A stretch of 25,387 nt of DNA from Brachionus koreanus (lineage: Eukaryota > Rotifera > Eurotatoria > Ploima > Brachionidae): contig PJRA01000353.1 of NCBI GenBank assembly GCA_016987375.1, forward strand, positions 795,396 to 820,782. Reading direction: 5' to 3'. A program made the position numbers and the translations under genes. The notes beneath the pieces are model-generated. The model worked only from the letters and a program-made list of their open reading frames with translations, did no database searches and had not been told where the DNA came from. This document shows positions 10,252 to 18,720 of this stretch, one piece after another; the first letter of the stretch is position 1, and the number at the start of each line of letters is the position of its first letter.

Positions 10252-10709
10252 TGCTTTATATGCAAAAAATAAAGAAATAAATGAAAAAAGTAAAACCATA
10301 GATTTGTTCCAAATTTTGTCTATTATGTAAAAAAAAAAAGTGGTTAAAAGTGACCCCTGGGACGAGATTCGATTTAAATGGAAAAAAGTGCATTTTTTTG
10401 ATATTTTTAAGCTATAAAAATCGGCACACCTTCTTTTTTTTATTTTAAAACAATCGAGTTTTTAGAAAATTTTATGCTCTTTCAGAAATGATATAACTTG
10501 TCTATATATATATGTTCTATCATATAGATTTAGGGTCTCAAAGACCAACAACTCGATATTCGGTCGACTGTTTTTAGACCCCTGGGTACAAATTTTTTTT
10601 TTTAGACCCCCCCCCAAAAAAAAAATCAAATTTAGGGTTTTAAAGGTCGTAGATTACGAATATGAAGTCAAAAATTAGAAATTTAGCTAGCACGGAAGTT
10701 TTGAATTTC
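10252..10709 (-). repeat. Right terminal inverted repeat of the DNA transposon
   Basis: Reverse complement of 7568-8031, ending CGGAAGTTTTGAATTTC. It contains the matching C9 tract and GTCGAC. The inner border lies near 10252, where GCTTTATATGCAAAA stops matching. Confidence 0.9.
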
Positions 10710-10804
10710 TCTTTTAAAAAACAAAATTAAAGGGTAATAAAATAATTCCGAAAAAAAAAAGCTAATTTTTAATCCACAGTAAAAAGCCAGTAGTAAAACA
10801 AATA
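10710..10804 (+). pseudogene. FAXC gene fragment (exon 1 end, intron 1, exon 2 start)
   Basis: Reads, sense on +, like 15637 down to 15540 of the intact FAXC gene: CTTTTAAAAAACAAAATTAA, then the GGGTAATAAAATAATTCCG donor region, then an acceptor CCACAG and AAAAAGCCAGTAGTA. Only a few substitutions are seen. It stops at the 33-bp repeat. The promoter and exon 1 start are missing, so it is a dead gene end kept by the block duplication. Confidence 0.85.
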
Positions 10805-10837
10805 CCGGAGTAAATTAATATCAAATTTTCTTAAGAC
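10805..10837 (+). repeat. 33-bp direct repeat, right copy (target-site duplication)
   Basis: Identical to 6023-6055. It marks the right edge of the inserted block; the first one or two bases overlap with the end of the FAXC fragment (ATACC). Confidence 0.85.
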
Positions 10838-10925
10838 ATGTTCACTTTTTATAATATTTCTATCCTAAATTAATCTGAATTCTGAAGTATTGACATAAGA
10901 TCTTAAATATCCAATAATTGAAGTT
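10805..10925 (-). pseudogene. LINE ORF2 fragment, 5' part of the split copy
   Basis: On - the frame reads SYVNTSEFRLI, a TAG, DRNIIKSEHVLRKFD and then the 33-bp repeat, continuing in the same frame into 6055-5870. The in-frame stop shows decay. The continuity across the inserted block is the main evidence that this was one LINE before the insertion. Confidence 0.55.
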
Positions 10926-11049
10926 CTATTTTCAAATTATTATTTAATAAAAATTGTTCTTGATAATTAATGAAGTAAATATCAGAAAATGAAATAGACT
11001 GATAAATTTTCAGATTCTTTTAAACAAATACAGCAATGTACTTTAAGTG
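10926..11049. other. AT-rich DNA, nothing recognised
   Basis: Short stretch between the LINE piece and the dispersed repeat. No coding pattern. Confidence 0.4.
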
Positions 11050-11345
11050 TTTAATAAAATGGCATAAGCAGAGCGTTCTGATCGAGAACCCTTTCTACTT
11101 TTGAAGGCTCTTGTCATCACTATTTAATTTTTTACCATTCTTACTTCAAGAACATTTTCACCTTTCCTTAGACATATTTAAAGTGCTGTTTAGGTTGTGC
11201 TGATAGGTTGTACATTACAATATCAAAATTTCAAAATTTTAATTTAGGTTTTTTATTTTATAAAATTTTTAGAATTAAATAAAAAAAGAGTTAGACATAT
11301 CATTTTGAAGAGCATTCAACTCTGTTTATTTTAACATTTGATATG
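11050..11345 (-). repeat. Dispersed repeat, copy 3
   Basis: Read on -, GTTAAAATAAACAGAGTTGA begins near 11340. It is followed by TGCTCTTCAAAATGATATGT and, about 150 bp on, a block shared with copy 1 (GTGAAAATGTTCTTGAAGTA). The start also matches copy 2 at 13905. No intact frame; likely transposon debris. Confidence 0.45.
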
Positions 11346-11898
11346 ACTTTTAGTTTTAGAATTGCAAAGATCCTAAATAAAAAATATCCAACCTTTTTTT
11401 AAAAAATACAATCATTATATGTTACTCGACATAATAAAATCAATAATGTCACAATGCAGTTTATTAATATATTAAAATATGAATATTTTCTCAGGTTTTT
11501 TATTTTTAAATCAAAACATTAAAAAATTGAATTTAATGAGAAAAAAATATTTTCCTTTCCTAAAATTTTTCTTAATCAAAGAAAAATATTTAATTATTAA
11601 AAAATGACATAATTAATAATAATTATTTGTTCACAATTTTACTGTATTCCTTTGCAAATAAATAACCTTCTTTTTTTAAAGCGAAGAAAAAGCTTTATCT
11701 CTATTTGTTTGATTAGTCAATCTAAGATCTAACTTTTTACAAATTTTCTGTCAGCAATTTGGAGGCTCACTTGCAAAAAATTAAATAAAAAAAAAATAAT
11801 TTGAATTTATTTAAATAAAAATTAAATGAATAAGAATTTTTCAAATAATAGTTTTAAAAAATTCAATTTTTCTATATTAAATAGTTAAAATTAAAATT
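11346..11898. other. AT-rich intergenic region, no gene seen
   Basis: Stops in all frames and many homopolymer runs. It includes the 3' flank of the RRM-like gene on -. Confidence 0.5.
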
Positions 11899-12231
11899 TT
11901 ATTTTCTTCTATAGTGAATAAATGGCTTTAGCTCAATTGTTTTGTTTTTTATATTATACATGAATGACTTTTTGTCGGCAATAAACTCGGCTGATTCAGC
12001 TGAATCGAATTCGACCAAGACATCTTTTGACTTGTCCTGATCGAAAACAGTCGGATGTTCAACTATGCTTACAACGGGCTTAAAACCAAATGCTTCAGAT
12101 GCTAAATACCACTTTAAATCTTCGATATTCAATTCTTTTGGCACTGATCTAAATATTAAGTATTTGCTAAAACAAAAAACAAAAGTTTTATTCTATTCTA
12201 TAAAAATTTATGCTTAAATTTACCTTTTCAT
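11899..12231 (-). CDS. Small RRM-like protein (91 residues), two exons with an 8-nt first exon
   Basis: complement(join(11899..12166,12224..12231)). Exon 1 is only ATGAAAAG, followed by GTAAAT. The intron is 57 nt (12167-12223) ending GTTTTAG, and the AG|C join gives MKSKYLIFRSVPKEL. Frame and phase (2) agree. The order of elements resembles a single RNA-recognition motif: beta 1 KYLIFRSVP (RNP2-like), a helix around EDLKWYLASEAF, beta 2 PVVSIVEH, KDVLVEFDSAESAEFI (RNP1-like strand and helix), and beta 4 IELKPFIH before a basic YRRK end. The usual RNP1 aromatics and glycine are missing, so RNA binding is uncertain. Codon use and the absence of stops support a real gene. I do not recognise an orthologue. 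Confidence 0.65.
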
Positions 12232-12835
12232 TTTGAAACACTAAATTTGCTTTGATTCCAAAGCTAAAAAACTAATTAATCAGTGCTGAAATTAAAAATT
12301 TAAAATTGCGCAATAAATGTTTTAGATTAATTATTTAAGACCTGATAGCTATAAAAAAAAGCCATATAATCTTATGTAATGTGATTTTTAATTTAATAAG
12401 GAAATTATTGATTGGAATGACGACATGCCGACATTTTTTGATTTAATTAAACAAAAACTACATTTTCCCATTAGCTACAATTTATCAATCATACTTTTTG
12501 AAAAATATTTTGTTTAAAGTTTGTGTTTAACCAAATTTAAAACCTAGTAAGAGCCTAGAAAATAAACAAACTTTAAAATTATTATCATTAATAAAATTCA
12601 AATTTAAAATGAAAAATAAATTAAAATTTTATTTTGGTTTTGTAATTCAAAATTTAACTTTGTTTAATTCTTGAAAAATACCTTAGCTATTAAAGTCACA
12701 TTTGTTCTTTTCTAAACAAATAATTAAATCTTAGAGTTAGAAAAATCAATTGAAATTTTTTCTTCAAACTTTCTACCACCTGCATTAAAGATTATATAAT
12801 TCGACTTCGAAGTACATTATAATTTAGGTATCCAC
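12232..12835. other. AT-rich region, no gene seen (5' flank of the RRM-like gene)
   Basis: No open frame with coding character. It contains the presumed promoter of the - strand gene next to 12231, but no clear motif can be named. Confidence 0.5.
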
Positions 12836-13090
12836 ATCGAGTTCCAAAATTTCAAGTCATTTAGAAATGTATGAAGCTTGAGTTGAATCATGCCAGCATG
12901 AAATAATTTTCTTTCCATTTTGCTAGAAAATTAGGAAAAACGCTGTTTAAAAATGATACCTTTCTTTACAACTTTTTCAATATCAATGAATATGGCATAA
13001 GTTTTTTTGTTTAGATTAAAATCTGTGTTAACTGCTTGCACAAGTCTTAGAATTTTTCAGAGATTTTTCTTGTTTTCCAAAAAGAATTTT
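12836..13090 (-). pseudogene. LINE reverse-transcriptase fragment (motif A region)
   Basis: On - the frame gives VNTDFNLNKKTYAIFIDIEK and then KKGIIFK. This resembles the RT motif A of LINEs (..KK..AIF.DIEKAFD.VW..GLI.KL) with the AFD.VW part deleted or altered. A stop follows at QRFS and further open sequence runs to about 12836. The 68-residue frame just upstream (13306-13100, -) may belong to the same element, but I cannot assign it. Decayed. Confidence 0.45.
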
Positions 13091-13277
13091 GAAAAACTCT
13101 CAGGATGTCATGAGCATAGGTAAACTTGCTGATGTAGATGCATGTTTTTTCAAGAAATAAGAGTGTGTGTTAAGGTGACTAATAAGACAAACGTTTTGAT
13201 TATTTTTAGAATTCTTAAGTTTGTTATAAGAATTATACTTGTCACGTATACTAGAAGCTAGGCGCTTCGAAATTCTG

Positions 13278-13358
13278 ACACGAGAATACCATAAATGGAT
13301 TATCACCTAAAAGTTAATTATGGACCTGTGTTATCAACACGAGAATACCATAAATGGA
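13278..13358 (+). repeat. Two direct copies of a 22-bp sequence, 59 bp apart
   Basis: ACACGAGAATACCATAAATG followed by GA occurs at 13278-13299 and 13337-13358 without mismatch. This could be a small tandem duplication or part of a retrotransposon leader. Confidence 0.7.
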
Positions 13359-13461
13359 GATTCAAATCTTAGAACTTTGGAGCGTCCAATTATCTTAAAA
13401 AAGCTTTAAAAAAATATATTGTATTCTTATTATACCGATAAAAGTTGGTAGCAGCGATAAA

Positions 13462-13890
13462 ATGATATTCTTTTTGGTACCAGTATCAGAGGGTTTTTTG
13501 GAAAAATTAAGTTTAAAAGAGCTGATACACTTAATAAATAAACAAAAAGGGTCATTCGAATATGAATTTCAAAGATTGGATAACGATGACGAAATGGTAA
13601 GTGGTACAGAAGCCGAACAAATGGAATGGCTTCAAAATGTTGAGAGTTCTTGAAAATCTAAAAAAAAAAGGCTTTTAGAATTCATTTTCAAAAAGGGCTG
13701 AACTAATCGACAGCGTGAAAAAGATAAAAGAAAATGAGGAAAAGTTTGTGGACAATATTCAATCAAAAACAAGTGATGATTTTGCAAAAAACACACTTCA
13801 GGATATTGCCTCTTCATCACAAACATCACAATTCATTTCCTCTTTTACGATTGATTTTATTTTATCAACAAATAACTATAAAATTTAAGT
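13462..13890 (+). pseudogene. Frameshifted coiled-coil, gag-like reading frame, unrecognised
   Basis: The + frame from ATG 13462 encodes 63 residues with a helical LEKLSLKELIHLINKQKG stretch and an acidic DNDDEMVSGTEAEQ stretch. It then stops. After a shift near 13660-13690, a second coding-like stretch begins: AELIDSVKKIKENEEKF, then DNIQSKTSDDFAKNTLQDI, ending at a TAA near 13888. Together this looks like one broken ORF. TTGGTAGCAGCG (13445-13456) just before the ATG resembles a tRNA primer-binding site, which would make this the start of an LTR element; no LTR was found. Low certainty. Confidence 0.4.
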
Positions 13891-13904
13891 CACATTATAT
13901 GTTA

Positions 13905-13990
13905 AAATAAACAGAATTAAATGCTCTTCAAAATGACATGCCTAACTATTTGTTTATTTAATTCTTAAAGTACTGGTTAGGACCTATCTC
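13905..13990 (+). repeat. Dispersed repeat, copy 2
   Basis: TATGTTAAAATAAACAGAAT, then TAAATGCTCTTCAAAATGAC and CTAACTATTTGTTTATTTAA. It matches copy 3 (inverted, 11340) closely and copy 1 (1204) less closely. It directly follows the broken ORF at 13462-13890. Confidence 0.5.
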
Positions 13991-14214
13991 AACCAGCTGT
14001 GAAAAGAGCACGCTTTAGTAATACACTTTGAGAGCAAAATGAAAATATTTTTAAATTTGTTCATAATGAGAAACAACATTCTTCATACCATTCAATATGC
14101 TTGCAAGAGTTGTATTTATAGCTAGTCTGGCGACATTGATTTCATTCATCCTTGTTTTAGAATAAATAACTTTTTGTAGAAAACAGCTCAAATAGTTTGT
14201 TAATTTAAGTTTAA

Positions 14215-14449
14215 TTAACACTCAAAGACCTGATGGGTTTTTTGAACCGCTTTTGTTACTTCCTTTCTTTGCTTTTTATTCAATTAATTTTATTATCTTT
14301 ATATTTTTTTTTCAATCATATCTTAATTCAAAAATATTTTAAAATTATTTAATTTCTATTAAAAAAATAATTTTATTTTGATTGAAAAAAAATTTTAAAA
14401 ACCAGGCAAATAAATTGTTCGAAAAATACCTCCGGCCTTTGAGTGTTAA
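14215..14449. mobile_element. MITE with TTAA target duplication (piggyBac- or Kolobok-type)
   Basis: The 227-bp element 14219-14445 is flanked by TTAA on both sides (14215-14218, 14446-14449). The ends are inverted repeats: CACTCAAAGACCTGATGGG on the left against CACTCAAAGGCCGGAGG read inward from the right. Weaker pairing continues over about 35 bp (TTTTT.GAAC). There is no coding capacity. TTAA target sites are typical of piggyBac and Kolobok; no transposase of that kind is identified with confidence in the window. Confidence 0.7.
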
Positions 14450-14622
14450 GAATTTAGAATTTAAAGAAAAATATCTAAAATTTTTTATCTTTTTTTTTAT
14501 TTATTTTGAGCAACTAAGATAAGAAAATTAGAAAAAAATTTAAATATTGCAAAATTAAAATTTTAGATTTTTTTTAAATCCTAGTCTAAAAAAAATGTAA
14601 CTGTTGAAATTGAAAAGTAATT

Positions 14623-15764
14623 TTAAGCTTTTTTAAATAAAGACAAGATTTTTTTAAACATTGGTTTTTTTCGGACAAGCTTTTTAGCTAATATATTCTG
14701 ATCCCAATCTTTCCAATACATATTCTTAATTGTTTCAATATGCCTATTGATATTGTGACAATTGGCTTTAAAAAAAAATTAAAAACCAATTTTAATTTTC
14801 ATTTTTCTACCTAGTAGGTGTTGATTAAAAGGTCCTCGATCGTTATATTTCAGCTGAGCACATAAACCAAATATAGCAAAGTCAACATCACATGGTTTTG
14901 TATCACTTAGCAAAAATTTCTTCTCTCCTATCAACGCATCCAACGCGGACAAATCACGCTTACCTTTTTCATATATTTCTTGTTTGGTGTATCGTGCTGC
15001 ACCACTGTACCACGCAGCTCTGAACATTCTGTAGCCAAAAAACCATATAGACAATAAGGGAAGGCCAGTTTCTTGTTTGGCAATTGGGGAATACCAAAAT
15101 CTATGCATCACCATAGACCTAAGTAAAAATTAAGCCGACTATTTTTCAAACTTTTTAGTCTACCATTTTAAATTTTCTTCAGTCAATGCAAGTGCAGCTC
15201 TGGCAAATGCTTTTTGGTCATCAGACAGCTCAGAATTTAGGTCAACTTTGAACACTTTGCTCAAATATTCAATGCACTTTTCCGAGTCTTCAATTACATA
15301 GTCATTTAGACGAATGAATGGCACTGTTCCACGACTAGACACATTCATTCCTAATTTATTCTTTAGAAAATTTTATCATCATTCTGTAAAAATAATCTTT
15401 TTGATTATTACTTGATAGTTGATGTTGGCCGCTCGACACCATGTTTCTAACTTTAGACAAAATGGTGAAAGACTTGGTGTGTTAAATGCTCTCGGAAACT
15501 GATAGATTATAACCGTATCTTTGGGTATTTGTTCTACTACTGGCTTTTTACTGGGGATTAAAAATTAGCTATTTTTTATTCGGAATTATTTTATTACCCT
15601 TTAATTTTGTTTTTTAAAAGAGAATATGCTTTGAATGAATTAAATAAAGTGGTGGCTAGTGCATACTTAAAAAATGCTGTCGTTTGACTTTGATTTGCCT
15701 TGGCCAAATAATTTATTTTAAGATTGGAACTTAAAATTGCTGATCTAGATCCTAAATAGTTCAT
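14623..15764 (-). CDS. FAXC: FAXC-like (failed axon connections) GST-fold protein
   Basis: Five exons on -, 317 residues: 15764-15598, 15550-15412, 15360-15164, 15118-14811 and 14765-14623, with introns of 45-51 nt, all GT..AG and phase-consistent. Family hallmarks in order: VIIYQFPRAFNTPSLSPF (about 69-86), the start of the thioredoxin-like half, then CLKLETWCRAA and SSRGTVPFIRLNDYVIEDS (the cis-Pro strand, with TVPFI where relatives have KLPFI/KMPWI). The C-terminal helical half contains WYSGAARYTKQEIYEKGKRD, LSALDALIGEKKFLLSD and CDVDFAIFGLCAQL. It ends IKNMYWKDWDQN and a basic tail. Members are metaxin/CDR-type GST-like proteins; the Drosophila gene is linked to axon development, and the biochemical role is unknown. 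At exon 3 an earlier AG leads to a stop, so the AAAG at 15364-15361 is chosen. Length and domain set are complete. Confidence 0.9.
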
Positions 15765-16086
15765 TTTTCTTTTTGTTTTTATTTCAAATTTTAAAAATAT
15801 TATTCAAACGCTCAACTTTAAGAATAATTTATTTTACATTTTAATAAAAAATTATTGTTTCAATATTTGAATAATTTAGTCTTTATTCATTTTAATGTTT
15901 TAATAGAAAAAAATAAATAAAATTTTTTTTCTATTTTGATGATTCAAATGTATCAGTTAGTATCTAATCTGAAGAAAATAAAATCATTTGACTTGAGCAA
16001 AAAAAAAAATAAATATAAAAACAAAAATTTTGAATTTCATTGAAAAATTTAATTGTCTCGAAAGATTTAAAAATAATTTTTAAGAA
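15765..16086. promoter_or_regulatory. Shared upstream region of FAXC (-) and 4TM gene 3 (+)
   Basis: 322 bp separate the two divergent starts. Of this, about 240 bp next to the 4TM gene was also copied at 7308-7561 and is well conserved there, while the part next to FAXC (to 15832) is missing from the copy. No core-promoter motif stands out. Confidence 0.5.
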
Positions 16087-16656
16087 ATGGATTCAAATGT
16101 AAGCAAAAATGTTGAAATTACAGTTGGTGAAAATTCAACGCCTCAAATAACATATCAAGAACGGCTAATTGCTAAAAAGCAAAATATTTTGCTACGTTTG
16201 CAAAGTGTTGGAATGCCTTATTTGATAGCTCATTCAGCTATAATTTTCTTTTTCGCATTAATTACTTTTATCGGATTTATAGGATTTCTTAGTAAATATG
16301 GATATTTTGTTTTTTCTTTATTTATTTTGACCGGCTTGTATATTTTGGCTGGAGTTTCGACTATAATGTTGGGTACTAGTCTGCAATTTTTAATTATTAA
16401 AAAACTAAACTTTACTATTTAAGCATTTAAGCGTTTCTATAACGTTCTAGTTTTTTCTTTGGTTTGTAATTCACTGAGTTTAGTAGCTTCAATAGCGACC
16501 TTTTTCACTCCAAATATTGTTACTTCCCTTGTTGCTGGAATATTGATAATTTTTCCACTTGCAGCATTCGTCGTAATCATCTACACAAAAGTGATTAGTG
16601 AAAGAATTCAGAGTTTGAGTGCATTTACCGAGCCGTCCAACTATTCAACAATTTAA
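16087..16656 (+). CDS. Four-transmembrane MS4A/CD20-like protein, paralogue 3 (source copy)
   Basis: join(16087..16378,16424..16656), 174 residues. The 45-nt phase 1 intron (GTCTGC..TTTAAG) lies after codon 97, the same site as in paralogues 1 and 2. Splicing joins STIMLGT-TFKRFYNVLVFS; without it the frame stops inside the intron and a separate 65-residue frame appears. The N-tail (1-43) is short and polar. TM1 is about 44-68 (SAIIFFFALITFIGFIGFL), TM2 about 73-96, TM3 about 104-122 (VLVFSLVCNSLSLVASI) and TM4 about 131-152. The cytosolic tail ends SAFTEPSNYSTI. Much shorter than paralogues 1 and 2, with no cysteine-rich loop. Duplicated with its flanks into 6056-10804. Divergent neighbour of FAXC. 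Function unknown. Confidence 0.8.
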
Positions 16657-18129
16657 TTCTATTTTTTTCAATTTTTTCAAGTATTTTAATAAGTTTTTGT
16701 GGAAAATAAAATTCTGAACTTTATTTTTAAGTGAATTAATTCAGAATAAGAAATGTTTTTGATTATTTTTTTTCAATCAAATAATTGTTTATCAAAACTT
16801 GATATTATATTAATAAATTTAAAATTTAAAACCTTTTCAAAAATATTTAGGAGGATTCATTAACAGAATCAATTGATTAATCAAAATTAAAATTTCAATG
16901 AGTAGAAAATTTTTTTTTATAATTTAAAAGATAATGAGAAAAAAATTTGAATTAGGAAATTTTTATATTAGTAACAAGAATGTTTAAGATAAAAAAATTA
17001 CTTATTAAATTTTTTTATTTAATTTTGCGTCAACTGAAATTAAACTTATTTGTCTTAGCGTTATAATTAAAGTTAAGATCTTGAGGACTTAACTTCCATA
17101 ATCGCGTTGTTGTCTCCGATTTAACATCATTATATTTTAGAATATTAATTTATATTTAGCTAAAATTTCACTTAATACAAAAATTGAAACAAATCTTTTT
17201 TGATAGAAATAAAATTTTATTAATAAAATAACTTCAAATAATAAGAATCTTGTCTTCATCGAGTTTTGATTGAGATCAAAAAATTGTTAATCAAAATGAT
17301 GTGTTTTCACTAACAAATACTTTGAAATTTTTCAAAAAATCAATTGATAAATATTTTTTTTCGTTTATCTACTAAAATTATTTTTCTAATTTTTATTCAT
17401 CTGTAATTAATTTAAACAACACCAATTTGTTTAAAAGAACTTATACAATTATGAGTATTTTGTTGCAAATTTAATTAGATTTTTACAAACAATTAAGTGT
17501 TCTAGCCTGCTCAGTTTTTTTTTAATTTATCTAATATTATATATTAATATATTTCGAATATCAAATGTTGGTCATAATGAAATAGCCTTTTTTTGTTAAC
17601 TCTTTCAATTACAGTATTGATAGTTACGAATAAACCAAAATATAGTAAACTTGGAGGTATAGACGAGGGTTAGATTCAATAAAAGAATATATATATATAT
17701 ATATATAACTATATAACTGTATTATTACATATTAAATATAGCAGCTAATATAAGTTTATATAGTAAGCTGCAATGCTTACTTAAAATTTTATTTTACTCG
17801 TAACCATGAGGCATCTTGAAGTTGATGATCAATTTAAAATATCATTTCAATTCAAATAGTTTTTCTTAAGATACTAAAATTAATCTCTAATTTAATTTAA
17901 ATAATTTGTAACCAAATAATGTAACACGCTTTAAATGCTACGTAAATTTAAAAAATAAATAATCTTTAAAAAGTATTTTCATTGACAAAATAAATTTTTA
18001 AATTTAAATGTATAGACTAATTTTTTGTCAAGTTTACTTTGAATTTATTTCAAAAGTATTGGTAAACTAGTATTCAAAATTAAATTTAAAAATGAAATTC
18101 AAATATTAAACAAATAACAAAGACATCTC
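16657..18129. other. Intergenic AT-rich region; 16657-17262 is duplicated at 6056-6812
   Basis: No coding pattern. The first 600 bp is the 3' flank of 4TM gene 3 and is the source for the block at 6 kb. An AT dinucleotide run lies at 17687-17707. The 17060-17130 part, with GATCTTGAGGACTTAAC and CGCGTTGTTGTCTC, is conserved in both copies although non-coding. Confidence 0.55.
17687..17707. repeat. (AT)n microsatellite
   Basis: Uninterrupted AT repeats of about 21 bases. Confidence 0.9.
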
Positions 18130-18720
18130 CAGTATCAAATCTAATGCCGTCTTTTTAATTATTGTAAAGCATTAAATGTGTCGAAGAACAAATCCAAAGA
18201 GTTGTACTAATCCAATATTCTCGTAGTCGGAGCTTGTTTTGGGTTCGGGTCGTTTACTATGGCCACTGTGAACTCAAATTTATGAGCTTTCCAAAAGAAA
18301 ACTTATCACTTTTGGGTTTCTTCTTCTTGTTTGGTCGTTTAATTTATCAATTTGTTAGTATATTAGACACATGTATTCAATGTCTTTAATATGTTTTAGT
18401 TTTATTTCTCGTAGAATGTGGCTGATGTAGTGTATTTCCGGAGTATATCTGGAGGCTGATGTTGTGCGAGTTTTCAACGCAGTAGAAAGAGTTTTTAGAT
18501 TTTGTTTATAACGGTTTAAGTTTGATTGAAATTCCGCTTTGTAACTGGAGTTTCTATCTAATGTATTGTTAGACTCCTTACAATCTGGGCAGGTTTTATT
18601 CGGATAACGTTTTTGACAAGCGTCACTAACCTTCTTATGGGAGGTGATGATCCTTTCGTTGATGGAAATGATTTCACTTAGGGCTACAAAATTTGGCAAA
18701 TTGGCCGGGATTTATTGATA
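18130..18720 (-). pseudogene. Decayed or partial coding region, unrecognised
   Basis: On -, an open frame from about 18716 to 18355 reads PANLPNFVALSEIISINERI, then a lysine/serine-rich stretch with CPDCKES, a helical SNLNRYKQNLKTLSTALKTR part and the end KHIKDIEYMCLIY. The best ATG-type start is not conserved-looking, and the frame may begin at a splice acceptor. Beyond its stop, further coding-like pieces in other frames follow (PNKKKKPKSDKFSFGKLINL; VNDPNPKQAPTTRILD). Base composition is richer in G+C than the surroundings, so the DNA was recently coding. It may be a broken host gene or a transposon ORF; no family recognised. Confidence 0.4.

Larger units (their letters stand above)
7568..10709 (-). 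mobile_element. DNA transposon with about 460-bp terminal inverted repeats (IS630/Tc1-mariner-like DDE), damaged
   Basis: The 3142-bp element begins GAAATTCAAAACTTCCGTGC and ends with its exact complement. The arms 7568-8031 and 10252-10709 are inverted repeats with very few differences. Between them lies one five-exon transposase gene on -, carrying a nonsense codon and a frameshift. No target-site duplication can be identified because the flanks come from non-adjacent source positions, so host DNA was lost at insertion or afterwards. Confidence 0.85.
6056..10804. other. 4.75 kb inserted duplication block, mostly an inverted copy of 15540-17262
   Basis: From left to right: 6056-6421 matches 16875-17262 in the same orientation. 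6421-7561 matches about 17003 down to 15833 in inverted orientation, including a complete 4TM gene and its 5' flank. 7562-10709 is a six-base filler plus a DNA transposon. 10710-10804 matches 15637 down to 15540 (FAXC exon 1 end, intron 1, exon 2 start) inverted. The block is flanked by the 33-bp direct repeat. Introns are retained, so it was not copied from spliced mRNA. The source segment 15638-15832 is missing from it. Confidence 0.8.

Noticed and set aside
18238..18252. GGGTTCGGGTC, resembling a tRNA B box
   Set aside because: No cloverleaf or A box can be folded around it on either strand.
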